Assembly (NCBI GenBank): GCA_025056375.1
Contig: JANWWH010000003.1
Location: forward strand, 1 to 52,286
Direction: 5' to 3'
Source of the DNA: Aquificaceae bacterium
Lineage (GTDB): Bacteria; Aquificota; Aquificia; Aquificales; Aquificaceae
Length of the DNA: 52,286 bases
Below are positions 27,028 through 35,462 of the stretch, piece after piece. The notes below the pieces were generated by a model. That model saw nothing but the letters and a program-made list of their open reading frames with translations. It did not search any database and was not told the origin of the DNA. The position numbers were made by a program, and so were the translations under genes. The first letter of the stretch is position 1. Each line of letters opens with the position of its first letter.

Positions 27028-27795
27028 ATGCACATTCTATTAGTAGGGCTCGGAAACATGGGAAACAAATACTTTTGGAAACTGGAGCAGATGGGTGAAA
27101 GCATGGTGCTATGTGATATAGACTCTTCAAAGGATAGAAAAACCCACCCCTTTTACTGTCATTTTGGCGATGTGAGGGAGGCACTAAGGGCGGTGGTAGT
27201 GGCAGTAGACCCAAGAGATCATGTAAGCATAGCAAAGGAATTTCTCCAGAAGGGTGTGCCCGTTCTTCTGGAGAAACCCCCTGCGCTAAGCTCAGAGGAG
27301 TTTAGAACCATAAAGGACTTCAGGGGTCTTTTTATCTCGGAGGTAGAAAGTTACTCGGTGTGTGCGAACTTTATAAAAAAGCCGAAGAAGTCCCTGCGCA
27401 TAGAGAGGTTTGGAAGAGGAAGGGGCTACCTCTCACCCCTCTGGGACCTTGCTTGGCACGACCTCTATCTCCTGCAGAGGCTTTCTCCAAACATAGAGCT
27501 GAAGGGTTTGGATGTAGAGGATGGGGTCTGGGTTCTGAAAGGCATTGTTGAGGACCTTAGCTTTACCTTGAAGGTAGCTTGGGAGCATCCCCAGCCAAGG
27601 CGCATGTGGTGGATAGACGAAGACCTTCTTCTGGACTTCGGCGAGGAAAAGGTCTACGAGAAGGGTAAACTCTTAAAGGAGGATAGAAGGGACAAGCTCA
27701 GGCTCATGTTAGAGGACTTTCTAAAGGGATGTTTTGATAGTAAAGGAGTGGAAAGGGCTTACACAAACCTGAAGCTCCTCGAGAGCCTCTCTTAG
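27028..27795 (+). CDS. Gfo/Idh/MocA-like NAD(P)-binding oxidoreductase
   Basis: This is a 255-residue protein. The N-terminal Rossmann fold has the GLGNMGNKY dinucleotide loop near residues 7-15, and the LLEKPPALS segment near 91-99 matches the EKP motif of this family. A C-terminal alpha/beta domain follows, shorter than the usual 330-380 residue enzymes. The WDLAWHDLYLL helix resembles the conserved G-x-x-x-D-x-x-x-H segment. The substrate is unknown, probably a sugar or a related polyol. The gene is a single unit on its strand. Its end overlaps the convergent flavin reductase by 4 bases. Confidence 0.75.
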   Translation: MHILLVGLGNMGNKYFWKLEQMGESMVLCDIDSSKDRKTHPFYCHFGDVREALRAVVVAVDPRDHVSIAKEFLQKGVPVLLEKPPALSSEEFRTIKDFRGLFISEVESYSVCANFIKKPKKSLRIERFGRGRGYLSPLWDLAWHDLYLLQRLSPNIELKGLDVEDGVWVLKGIVEDLSFTLKVAWEHPQPRRMWWIDEDLLLDFGEEKVYEKGKLLKEDRRDKLRLMLEDFLKGCFDSKGVERAYTNLKLLESLS

Positions 27796-28523
27796 TCGTA
27801 TTTTTCCTTTTTTATCTGCTCTCTGTCAACGCCCAGGTCGGTTATCAGGCTTGCCATGTCCTCCACGAACTGGGGTGGCCCGCAAAGATAGTAGAGGTTT
27901 GCGGGTATGTCCTCCACCTCCTTAAGAACCATCCGCATGTCTATCCTACCCGTATAACCTTTCCAGTTTGGTGGGTAGGAGCGCGTAAGGGTGTTAACCA
28001 CCTTTATGTTTGAATACTTTTCCAGCCTTTCCAACTCCTCTCTGTAGATTATCTCTTCGTAGTGGGTGTTTGAATACAGAAGGGTTGCCCTTACATGCTC
28101 GAGCTTTGCGGAGACTATATAACGGAGTATACACATGAGAGGCACTATACCACTACCTGCACCGATGAGAACCAGGTTTCTTCCCATCTCGGGGAGCCAT
28201 AAGAACTTTCCGTAGGGTCCTTTAATGTAAAACTCTTCTCCTTCTTTTGTTTGCTCCGTAAGCACCACAGAAGCTCTTCCCTTGGGTGTCCTTTTTATGG
28301 TGAGCTCCAAGGTATCCTTCTGAGTAGGTGGACTTGCGATGGAGTAAGCTCTTTTGAGAACCTCCCCCTCGTAGGGCACATGTAGCATCACATACTGTCC
28401 AGGGTAGAAGTCAAAGTCTACCCCCTTGAGGTCAAAAACCAAAGTTTTCGTAGTGGGTGTCTCAGTTAACACCTTTAACACCCTGCTTCTGAACTCCCTT
28501 ATTGGCTTTTTTTCAAGCTCCAT
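27792..28523 (-). CDS. Ferredoxin-NADP reductase-like FAD/NAD(P)-binding protein
   Basis: This is a 243-residue reductase with the FNR fold. The FAD site is RAYSIAS (residues about 58-64) after FYPGQYVMLHV, and the NAD(P) domain starts with LVLIGAGSGIVPLMCILR. The C-terminal YYLCGPPQFVEDM completes the module. It lacks a 2Fe-2S domain, so its electron partner must be a separate protein. It lies 1 base after lysS, so it is probably co-transcribed from the lysS promoter, although its function seems unrelated. Confidence 0.88.
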   Translation of the reverse strand: MELEKKPIREFRSRVLKVLTETPTTKTLVFDLKGVDFDFYPGQYVMLHVPYEGEVLKRAYSIASPPTQKDTLELTIKRTPKGRASVVLTEQTKEGEEFYIKGPYGKFLWLPEMGRNLVLIGAGSGIVPLMCILRYIVSAKLEHVRATLLYSNTHYEEIIYREELERLEKYSNIKVVNTLTRSYPPNWKGYTGRIDMRMVLKEVEDIPANLYYLCGPPQFVEDMASLITDLGVDREQIKKEKYD

Positions 28524-28524
28524 C

Positions 28525-30228
28525 TCAGGACCTCCTCAGAGCAGGAAAGAGGATGACCTCTCTTATTGAATCCACATCCGCGAGCACCATAACCAACCTG
28601 TCTATGCCTATGCCCTCTCCTGCGGTTGGTGGCATGCCGTATTCTAAGGCGTTTATAAAATCCTCGTCCATCTGCATAGCTTCTTCGTCCCCCATCTCCT
28701 TCTCTCTGAGCTGTTCCAGAAACCTCTCTTTCTGCTCCACCGGGTCGTTAAGCTCCGTGTAGGCGTTGGCAAGCTCCTTGCCTGCCACAAAGAGCTCAAA
28801 CCTCTCCACCAGCTCTGGGTCCTGCCTGTGGCTCTTTGCGAGGGGAGAGAGCAGTTTTGGAAAGTCCATCACAAAACAGGGTCCCCAGAGCTCCTCCTCC
28901 ACAAGAAGGTCAAAGACCTTATCGATGAGTTTTGCGTGGGTAAGGGTCTCCGCCTTCGGCACCCCTACATCCCTCGCCAGAGCTCTGAGCCCCTGAAGGT
29001 CCTTAAGGAAAAAGTCCTTACCCTTGCCCGTCTTTTTCTCAAGAAGCTCAAAGTATCCATATCTCTTGTAGGGTGGGGTAAAGTCCAGCTCCCTGCCCTT
29101 GTGGGTGAGCTTTAACGAGCCCATCAGGGACAGAAGCACGTGAGATATGAGCCTTTCGGTAAAATCTATGAGGTCCTGGTAGTCCCAATAGGCAGCGTAA
29201 AACTCCACCATGGTAAACTCGGGGTTATGGGTTGTGTCCACGCCTTCGTTCCGAAAGTTCTTACCAAGCTCGTATACCTTGTTGAAGCCACCCACCACAA
29301 GCCTCTTGAGGTATAACTCTGGCGCTATTCTCAGGTAAAGGTTCTGCTCCAGATAGTTGTGATAAGTGATGAAGGGTTTGGCGTTGGCGCCGGAGGCTAC
29401 ATGCTGGAGGATGGGGGTCTCCACCTCAAGAAAACCTTCTCTGTTAAGAAAGTCCCTAACTGCCTGAACCACCCTGCTCCTCAGTAGGAATATCCTTCTG
29501 GCGGTTTCGTTGGCTATAAGGTCCAAGTATCTCTGCCTGTATCTTACCTCCACATCCTTTATGCCGTGCCACTTTTCTGGCATAGGGTGTAGGCTCTTGG
29601 CGAGGAGGCTAAAACTCTTAACCTCTACTGTGAGCTCCCCTGTGTTTGTCCGGAAAAGCCTGCCGTTGACGCCCAGCAGGTCCCCAGTGTCCACCAGCTC
29701 CTCAAAGTCTTTAAAAGCCTCCTCACCCACCACATCTCTTTTTATGTATACCTGCACCCTTCCTGTTGCGTCCTGAAGGTGTCCGAAGAGGGCTTTTCCC
29801 ATACTCCTAAGGGTTATGAGCCTTCCTGCCATAGAGACTTCCTCAAAGCAGGGGTCAAGGTCATACTCCGCCTTCAGGCTCTCTATAGGGTATGCCTCTT
29901 CTTCCGAGGGCACTGCGGAGAACAGGCAGAGCTTCCCCTCGTGCCTTCCCAGCTTGCCCTTTAGCGTGTGCTCTTCACCCGCTTTGAGCTCTTCATCGCA
30001 CAGGGCTACTATCTCAACCCCCGAAGGGCTTGATAGCCTAACCATATAACCCTCTTCCAGCTTTGAAACCCTTTTGACAATCCCCCTCACGCAGACTTCT
30101 CTACCCCCTGGCTCTATCTCGTATCTACTCCTTATCTCACCTATCTGGTGACTTACCTCAAACCTATAGGGATAGGCTAAGTGCCTTCTTCTGAGCTTTT
30201 GGAGTTTTTCAAACCTTGTGCTATCCAT
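28525..30228 (-). CDS. lysS: Lysyl-tRNA synthetase (class II) with an extra OB-fold
   Basis: This is a 567-residue enzyme, about 60-70 residues longer than usual. After the N-terminal helix (HLAYPYRFE), a first OB-like unit is seen at about residues 44-106 (VCVRGIVKRVSKLEEGYMVRL...). The canonical anticodon-binding OB fold follows at about 129-208 (VSMAGRLITLRSMGKALFGHLQD). The class II catalytic core has motif 1 (FLEVETPIL), motif 2 (FRNEGVDTTHNPEFTM) and motif 3 (GEGIGIDRLVM). The ATG lies 9 bases after an extended minus-strand -10 box and has no SD. Confidence 0.96.
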   Translation of the reverse strand: MDSTRFEKLQKLRRRHLAYPYRFEVSHQIGEIRSRYEIEPGGREVCVRGIVKRVSKLEEGYMVRLSSPSGVEIVALCDEELKAGEEHTLKGKLGRHEGKLCLFSAVPSEEEAYPIESLKAEYDLDPCFEEVSMAGRLITLRSMGKALFGHLQDATGRVQVYIKRDVVGEEAFKDFEELVDTGDLLGVNGRLFRTNTGELTVEVKSFSLLAKSLHPMPEKWHGIKDVEVRYRQRYLDLIANETARRIFLLRSRVVQAVRDFLNREGFLEVETPILQHVASGANAKPFITYHNYLEQNLYLRIAPELYLKRLVVGGFNKVYELGKNFRNEGVDTTHNPEFTMVEFYAAYWDYQDLIDFTERLISHVLLSLMGSLKLTHKGRELDFTPPYKRYGYFELLEKKTGKGKDFFLKDLQGLRALARDVGVPKAETLTHAKLIDKVFDLLVEEELWGPCFVMDFPKLLSPLAKSHRQDPELVERFELFVAGKELANAYTELNDPVEQKERFLEQLREKEMGDEEAMQMDEDFINALEYGMPPTAGEGIGIDRLVMVLADVDSIREVILFPALRRS

Positions 30229-30237
30229 AGAGAAAGG

Positions 30238-30261
30238 ATTATAGCACTTTTAGAGTATAAT
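30238..30261. promoter_or_regulatory. Divergent -10 boxes of lysS (-) and the deacetylase-like gene (+)
   Basis: On the minus strand, TGcTATAAT (hexamer 30238-30243) ends 9 bases before the lysS ATG. On the plus strand, TATAAT (30256-30261) ends 7 bases before the ATG at 30269. Both genes lack an SD, and the whole spacer is 40 bases. Confidence 0.6.
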
Positions 30262-30268
30262 CTTCTCC

Positions 30269-31198
30269 ATGAAAACGGGCTTCGTCTACGATGATATATA
30301 TCTGGAGCATCATCGAAAGGGGCATCCAGAGAACAAAGATAGGCTGATATCCATAATGCAGGGGCTCGAAGGGAGGGGTATTCTGAAGGAATTGGTGCAC
30401 ATAAAGCCAAGGAGGGCAACCGCTCAGGAGGTTTCACTTAACCACGACCCGGGCTATGTGCAAGAAGTGGCGGACTTTTGCTCTGCGGGCGGGGGCTATT
30501 TAGACCCAGATACTTACACCGTGCCCGCTTCCTACGAGGTGGCTCTCTATGCGGTTGGTGGCGTGCTTGAAGGTCTGGACAGGCTTCTAAGGGGTGAACT
30601 GGAGGCGGTCTTCTGCGCAGTAAGACCTCCTGGACACCATGCGGAGTATGCCAAGGCGATGGGTTTCTGCCTCTTTAACAACATAGCTATAGGAGCCCAA
30701 TACCTTCTCCAAAAAGGCTTTGAAAGGATATTTATCGTAGATTTCGATGCCCACCACGGCAACGGCACCCAGAGAAGTTTCTACGAAGAGGACAGGGTTT
30801 TTTACTTCTCTTCTCACGAATATCCCTTCTACCCTGGCACGGGTTCAAAGGAGGAGAAGGGTGCGGGCAAAGGCTACAACTTTACCCACAACGAACCACT
30901 GCCTGCGGGTGCGGGAGATGGGGAGTTTGAGAGGGTTTACCGCGAGGTGTTTCCCAGGCTTTTCTTTGACTACTCACCCCAGTTTTTACTGGTATCAGCG
31001 GGCTACGATGCCCACAGAGATGACCCCCTCACATACCTGAACCTCTCTACGGATGGCTTTGGAATGTTGGTTTCCAGCCTCCTTGAAAGTGCCAGAAGGT
31101 TACAAGTGCCAGTGCTCTTTGCTCTTGAGGGTGGTTACAACCTCAAAGCCCTTGAGGAGTGTGTGAGTCTTACCCTCGAGAGGATGCTGGAGGCTTAG
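30269..31198 (+). CDS. Histone deacetylase-family (class II-like) amidohydrolase
   Basis: This 309-residue zinc enzyme belongs to the arginase/deacetylase fold. It shows RPPGHHAEY (catalytic His pair), GFCLFNNIAIGA, DFDAHHGNGTQ (zinc ligands D and H) and the late SAGYDAHRDDPL and LEGGYN segments with the third zinc aspartate. It resembles class II HDAC and acetylpolyamine amidohydrolases and does not look like the A. aeolicus HDLP protein as I remember it. The substrate is unknown: acetylated polyamines or proteins. It starts from its own TATAAT box, leaderless. A small membrane protein gene follows with no gap. Confidence 0.9.
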   Translation: MKTGFVYDDIYLEHHRKGHPENKDRLISIMQGLEGRGILKELVHIKPRRATAQEVSLNHDPGYVQEVADFCSAGGGYLDPDTYTVPASYEVALYAVGGVLEGLDRLLRGELEAVFCAVRPPGHHAEYAKAMGFCLFNNIAIGAQYLLQKGFERIFIVDFDAHHGNGTQRSFYEEDRVFYFSSHEYPFYPGTGSKEEKGAGKGYNFTHNEPLPAGAGDGEFERVYREVFPRLFFDYSPQFLLVSAGYDAHRDDPLTYLNLSTDGFGMLVSSLLESARRLQVPVLFALEGGYNLKALEECVSLTLERMLEA

Positions 31199-31405
31199 AT
31201 GCTTAGCAAGGTCAAACACTATCTTTTTCAGCTTCTATCCTTCATCTTTGTAGCCTACGGCTTTTATCTCCTCTACCTTTTCCTTCTGGATACAACCCTT
31301 AGGGTAAGCAGAGACCTTGCCTATCCCCTTTCCCTAGGTATAACCCTCCTGCTCGCCACGCTGACCCTTGTATATTGGATAAAGAAGAAGAGGTTACCCT
31401 TTTAG
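31199..31405 (+). CDS. Small two-helix membrane protein
   Basis: This 68-residue protein has two hydrophobic segments (about residues 8-30 and 41-62) and a basic C-terminal tail KKKRLPF, suggesting both ends face the cytoplasm. It starts directly after the stop of the deacetylase-like gene, so it is translated from the same mRNA. I recognise no family. A link in function to the deacetylase is possible only from position. Confidence 0.65.
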   Translation: MLSKVKHYLFQLLSFIFVAYGFYLLYLFLLDTTLRVSRDLAYPLSLGITLLLATLTLVYWIKKKRLPF

Positions 31406-31412
31406 CCGCTTA

Positions 31413-32867
31413 CTACTCTATACCCAGCCTTTTCCATAGCTTGTCTATCTTTTCCTTTACCTCCCTTGACATCTCTATAACTCTGGGCCACTCCCTTGGA
31501 TAGCCTTCCTGCCTCCACTTGGTGGTTGCGTCAATAACCAGCTTTCCACCAAAGCCTACCTCATTGGTAGAGTGGTCTAGCACATCTATAGGACCTCTGA
31601 GTATCTGCACGTCCCTAGCCGGGTCCACATTGTTCCCCCAAGCCCAGAGCACTTCCCCAAAGTCGTGAACCTTTATATCTTCGTCGAAGACCACTATGTG
31701 TTTTGACAGGGACATAAGACCAAGACCCAAAAGGGCGTAGGCTACCTTGTAAGCGTGCCCTGGATAGCGTTTCTTTATGGAAACAAAACAGAAGTTATGG
31801 AAACAGCCCTCCGCAGGCAGGTGATAGTCCACAACCTCCGGCAGGTTGAACTTTATTAGAGGTAGGAATATCCTTTCGGTAGCCCATCCTATGTATTTGT
31901 CTTCTTGTGGGGGCTTACCCACTATGGTGGTCAGGTATATGGCTTCTCTACGGTGCAGGATGGCAGTTACATGCATCTTCGGGTATAGGTCCACCGGCGT
32001 GTAAAAACCCGTATGGTCTCCAAAGGGCCCCTCCTTCACCAGCTCCTCCGAAGTGTCCACATAACCCTCTATGACAAACTCCGCATGGGCTGGGTATTCA
32101 AGGTCCACCGTCAGACCCTTTATGAGCTCCACTCCCTCTTCCCTTATAAGCCCCGCAAAGAGGTATTCGTCCACCTCAGGTGGAAGGGGCGCAGAGGCCA
32201 CGTAGGAAAGGACAGGGTCTCCGCCTATGGCTATAGCCACATCCAACCTTTTACCCAACCTTTTTGCCTTCCAGTAGTGGTGGTTTCCGTCCTTGTGTAT
32301 TTGCCAATGAAGGGCAAGCTCTGTGGGTGATAAGACCTGAAGGCGGTAAAGCCCAACGTTTCTTATCCCGCTCTCCGGGTCCTTTGTGATGGTTTGCCCA
32401 AAGGTTATATACCTTCCGCCGTCCTCGGGCCAACACTGGAGAACTGGCAGTTCCAGAAGGTCAATCTCTTTCCTCTTTATCTCTTCCCTTACGGGTCCTT
32501 CCTTGATGGTTCTGGGTAGTGAGTCGTTCAGCTTTTTCAACTCAGGAAGCCGTTTGAGTTTATCCAAAAAGGTGTGGGGTATCTCGGGTCTTAGCAGTTT
32601 GTAGAGCTTCCAGCCTATGTCCTCTAAGTTCTCGTAGCCCAGAGCCAGCTTAATCCTTTTTTCAGAGCCCAACAGGTTTGTGAGGACGGGCGTAGAATAA
32701 CCCACCACCTTCTCAAAGAGAAGGGCTTTGCCCCCACCTTGCATCTTACATACCCTGTCGGTCACCTCCGTTATCTCCAAGATGGGGGACAAGGGTTCCT
32801 TTATCTTAAAGAGCTCGCCTTCCTTCTCAAGTCTCTTCAAGAAGTCCCTAAGGTCTCTGTAGGGCAT
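31413..32867 (-). CDS. UbiD-family prenylated-FMN decarboxylase, possibly in menaquinone synthesis
   Basis: This is a 484-residue UbiD-type decarboxylase. Characteristic are the N-terminal YRDLRDFLKRLEKEGEL, the mid GNHHYWKAK and GGDPVLSYVASAPLP segments, and the catalytic KEGPFGDHTGFY block with conserved E and D. Since an mqnD gene lies nearby (35904), this protein may be the decarboxylase (MqnL type) of the futalosine menaquinone route rather than a ubiquinone enzyme; this is inference. The partner prenyltransferase UbiX is not visible. It overlaps the upstream orphan gene by 20 bases. Confidence 0.88.
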   Translation of the reverse strand: MPYRDLRDFLKRLEKEGELFKIKEPLSPILEITEVTDRVCKMQGGGKALLFEKVVGYSTPVLTNLLGSEKRIKLALGYENLEDIGWKLYKLLRPEIPHTFLDKLKRLPELKKLNDSLPRTIKEGPVREEIKRKEIDLLELPVLQCWPEDGGRYITFGQTITKDPESGIRNVGLYRLQVLSPTELALHWQIHKDGNHHYWKAKRLGKRLDVAIAIGGDPVLSYVASAPLPPEVDEYLFAGLIREEGVELIKGLTVDLEYPAHAEFVIEGYVDTSEELVKEGPFGDHTGFYTPVDLYPKMHVTAILHRREAIYLTTIVGKPPQEDKYIGWATERIFLPLIKFNLPEVVDYHLPAEGCFHNFCFVSIKKRYPGHAYKVAYALLGLGLMSLSKHIVVFDEDIKVHDFGEVLWAWGNNVDPARDVQILRGPIDVLDHSTNEVGFGGKLVIDATTKWRQEGYPREWPRVIEMSREVKEKIDKLWKRLGIE

Positions 32868-33372
32868 TCTCTTCTCCTTCCAGTAGGCAAAGGTCTTCCC
32901 TGCACCTTATCGCCTGCACCTTTGCAAGCTTCTTTGAAACCTCAAAGAGAAACTCTCTTATAGAATTTCTGAGGGATTGTCTGAGGTCGTAAAGTTCTTT
33001 TAGCTTTTCGCCCAGCTTTTTTGCCTCTTCCTCTCTTCCCTGAGCGGTGGCACAGTCTATCCTTCTTATGACCTTCTCTGCGGATTCATCACAGTGAACC
33101 AGAGCCATGGAGAGGTGCTTAAGAACACACCAGAGGCTTTCCACCTTACTCCTGAACTCTCCACCCTTCTCTCCAGATATCTCAAGGATGGAAAAGAGGA
33201 GGTTTCCCATGCTTTTCCTACGACTTCTAAGCTCATCTATGTAAAGCACCAAGTCTTCCAACTTCGTCTCTCCTTCCAGCTCCATAAGGTGCTGCTCCGC
33301 ATGGGCAAGGTGGGCTATGAGGTATACAACCTCTTCCACGAGGGCTTCTTCCCATAGGTTTGAACCTTCCAT
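32848..33372 (-). CDS. Uncharacterised helical protein upstream of ubiD
   Basis: I do not recognise this 174-residue protein. It is almost wholly helical and charged, with one cysteine-bearing C-terminal part (AIRCREDLCLLEGE). No signal peptide or membrane segment is seen. A histidine-rich start (LIAHLAHAEQHLMELE) could hint at metal binding in a DinB- or hemerythrin-like bundle, but no clear signature is present. It is the first gene of the unit with ubiD. Its ATG follows the palindromic TAAAAT box by 8 bases. Confidence 0.65.
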   Translation of the reverse strand: MEGSNLWEEALVEEVVYLIAHLAHAEQHLMELEGETKLEDLVLYIDELRSRRKSMGNLLFSILEISGEKGGEFRSKVESLWCVLKHLSMALVHCDESAEKVIRRIDCATAQGREEEAKKLGEKLKELYDLRQSLRNSIREFLFEVSKKLAKVQAIRCREDLCLLEGEENALQRP

Positions 33373-33374
33373 GG

Positions 33375-33386
33375 TAAAATATTTTA
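33375..33386. promoter_or_regulatory. Palindromic -10 box (12 bp) between the helical orphan and the nuclease gene
   Basis: TAAAATATTTTA is a perfect palindrome, so both strands read a -10-like TAAAAT here. On the minus strand, TAAAAT ends 8 bases before the ATG at 33372. On the plus strand it lies further from the nuclease gene, which has a second TAAAAT at 33392-33397, 11 bases before its ATG. Confidence 0.5.
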
Positions 33387-33408
33387 GCTGTTAAAATGAC
33401 GTGTGAGC

Positions 33409-33933
33409 ATGCGGATAAGTTTTTTGTTTTTTATCCTGATTTTGTATATCTTCTCTTGCCAAGAAAAAGAAGTGCAGGAGCGCACACCCCATACCCCTTG
33501 TGTGGTAACGAGGGTTGTGGACGGCGACACCTTTCAGTGTAGGTTAGGGTCGGGCGAGGAGGTCAAGGTCAGACTTGTAGGCATAGACACTCCAGAAAGC
33601 TCACCAAACCCAAAGGCTCGCAGAGAATCAGAAAGGGGCGGAAGGTCTATGGAGGAAATCATTAAAATGGGTAAGGAAGCGAAAAGGTTTACAGAGAACC
33701 ATCTGCGGTCAGGAGAGAGGGTGTATCTGGAGTTTGACCTGCAAAGAACTGACAGGTATGGAAGACTACTTGCCTACGTGTGGCTTTCTGACCGTAAGAT
33801 GCTTAACGAGTTGTTGGTAAGGGAAGGTTACGCTCAGGTCTATACCATACCTCCTAATGTAAAGTATCAGGAAAGGCTTCTCTCCGCTCAAAGAAAAGCC
33901 AGAGAAGAAGGTAAAGGTCTTTGGGGTTGGTGA
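33409..33933 (+). CDS. Thermonuclease-like (SNase) lipoprotein
   Basis: This is a 174-residue nuclease of the staphylococcal nuclease fold. A hydrophobic leader ends in YIFSC, a lipobox-like site near residue 17, so it is probably a lipoprotein on the periplasmic side. The SNase motifs are VVDGDTFQC, VRLVGIDTPES with the catalytic arginine and aspartate, and DRYGRLLAYVW, with an ending EGKGLWGW. It would cut DNA and RNA outside the cytoplasm. The ATG at 33409 is preferred over the GTG at 33403, since the signal peptide starts there. Confidence 0.9.
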   Translation: MRISFLFFILILYIFSCQEKEVQERTPHTPCVVTRVVDGDTFQCRLGSGEEVKVRLVGIDTPESSPNPKARRESERGGRSMEEIIKMGKEAKRFTENHLRSGERVYLEFDLQRTDRYGRLLAYVWLSDRKMLNELLVREGYAQVYTIPPNVKYQERLLSAQRKAREEGKGLWGW

Positions 33934-33939
33934 GAGTTC

Positions 33940-34188
33940 TTACTTCTTGAATAGGTCTTCTATCCAAGACCTTTCAAAGCACTTGACCCCCTCTTCGTAA
34001 GAAGAGCTCTTTTCCAGGCAGGACTTTATACCCTCGAGCCTTCTTATACCCAGACCCTTACAGATACCCCAGATGTATCTACAGTATTCTTTGTCCTTGA
34101 GGGGGTTGCTCTGGCAGTCCTTCGAGCCTTCCTGAGAAAAGGCGGAGAGGGACAGAAGAAAAAGGGGTAGAAGAAACTTGCCCCTCAT
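33940..34188 (-). CDS. Small secreted cysteine-bearing protein
   Basis: This 82-residue protein begins with a signal peptide (MRGKFLLPLFLLSLSAFSQ) and has a mature part with five cysteines (CQSN, YCRY, ICKG, SCLE, KCFE). It has no CxxCH, so it is not a cytochrome. Disulfides in the periplasm are likely. I recognise no family. It overlaps the nuoF stop by 4 bases and ends the long minus-strand operon. Confidence 0.7.
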   Translation of the reverse strand: MRGKFLLPLFLLSLSAFSQEGSKDCQSNPLKDKEYCRYIWGICKGLGIRRLEGIKSCLEKSSSYEEGVKCFERSWIEDLFKK

Positions 34189-35462
34189 AGGCTTACCTTT
34201 GTGCTTTTTCTGTATCTTTCCCAGTCCTCAGGAAACTTCTGCATGGACTGGCGTATGAGCCTGCCCGCTACTGCACCAAGCCCGCATATGGAGGTGGGTT
34301 GTATGTGGGTGTTTACGAATTCGAAGCCTTCCCAGTCCCTTTCCTCAGCTTGGCTGTGGAGTATCCTTTCCAGCAGGTGCCACTGCTCGTGAGTGCCTAC
34401 CCTGCAGGGGGTGCACTGGCCACAGCTCTCATGGGCGTAGAACTCCGCCACCCACAGACACGCCTGCACTATGTCTTCCTCCTCGGTGAGCACTATGACG
34501 GTCCCCGTCCCCCCAAAGCCAAAGGGTGAGTAATCCATGGGCGTGTCCAACTCCTCTGCGGAGAAGCAGTCAAGAGCACCTGAGAAAACCGCCTTCACCT
34601 TCTTATTTCCAACAGTCCCTCCTGCATACTTGAAGATGACCTCTCTTAGTGTGGTGTTCATAGGTAGCTCGTAGACGCCCGGCTTTTTTACCTTACCGCT
34701 CACCGGGAAGAGCTTAGGTCCAGGGTAGTCGCTCGGTCCGATGTATCTGTATTCTTCCCAGCCCATACCCACTATCAGTGGCACGTTGCAGAGTGTCTCT
34801 ACATTGTTCACCACCGTGGGTTTTCCAAAGAGACCATACTGAACGGGAAAGGGTGGTTTTATCCTTGGAAAACCCCTCTTGCCCTCTAAAGATTCAATAA
34901 GTGCGCTTTCCTCCCCGCATATGTAAGCTCCTCCACCCCTTGCCACATAAATCTCAAGGTCAAAACCAGAGCCAAGGATGTTTTGACCGAGAAAACCCTT
35001 TTTCTTTGCCTCTTCTATGGCTTTTCTGAGTATGTGGTAACCCGCAGGATACTCACCCCTTATGTATATGAAGGCCTGATTAGCACCTATGGCGTAGGCG
35101 GATATAACCATACCCTCTATGAGAAGGTGGGGGTCTCTCTCTATGAGTATGCGGTCTTTGAAGGTGCCCGGCTCTGACTCGTCCGCGTTGCATATGAGAT
35201 ACCTTGGGGCTGGGTTCTGCACCGCAAACTTCCACTTACGACCAGTAGGAAAACCTGCCCCTCCACGACCTCTGAGCTGACTCTTGTCCACCCAGTCTAT
35301 GATTTCCATAGGGTCCATACTGAGAGCCTTTTCCAGAGCCTTATACCCACCGTCTTGTAGATATTCCTCAAGGCTGTGGACTCTGGGCTTTTTTGCCCTC
35401 TTTAGGAGCAGGTTAAGGGTGGTCTCCGCGTATATTTCAGGTATAGCGGGATAGGACTTCAT
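34185..35462 (-). CDS. nuoF: NADH-quinone oxidoreductase subunit F
   Basis: This 425-residue FMN- and NADH-binding subunit belongs to complex I. RGRGGAGFPTGRKW binds NADH, RYLICNADESEPGTFKDR and ARGGGAYICGEESALIESLEG bind FMN, and the 4Fe-4S site is formed by CGQCTPC plus a later cysteine in SICGLG. The ATG at 35462 is preferred; the longer frame at 35534 lies deep inside nuoE and lacks family character. It overlaps nuoE by 26 bases. Only the E and F subunits are in this window. Confidence 0.95.
   Translation of the reverse strand: MKSYPAIPEIYAETTLNLLLKRAKKPRVHSLEEYLQDGGYKALEKALSMDPMEIIDWVDKSQLRGRGGAGFPTGRKWKFAVQNPAPRYLICNADESEPGTFKDRILIERDPHLLIEGMVISAYAIGANQAFIYIRGEYPAGYHILRKAIEEAKKKGFLGQNILGSGFDLEIYVARGGGAYICGEESALIESLEGKRGFPRIKPPFPVQYGLFGKPTVVNNVETLCNVPLIVGMGWEEYRYIGPSDYPGPKLFPVSGKVKKPGVYELPMNTTLREVIFKYAGGTVGNKKVKAVFSGALDCFSAEELDTPMDYSPFGFGGTGTVIVLTEEEDIVQACLWVAEFYAHESCGQCTPCRVGTHEQWHLLERILHSQAEERDWEGFEFVNTHIQPTSICGLGAVAGRLIRQSMQKFPEDWERYRKSTKVSL

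Noticed and set aside
11727-33372. The three helical orphans (11727, 19110, 32848) as one paralogous family
   Set aside because: They share size and helical character, but I could not see a common motif by eye; a profile search would be needed.
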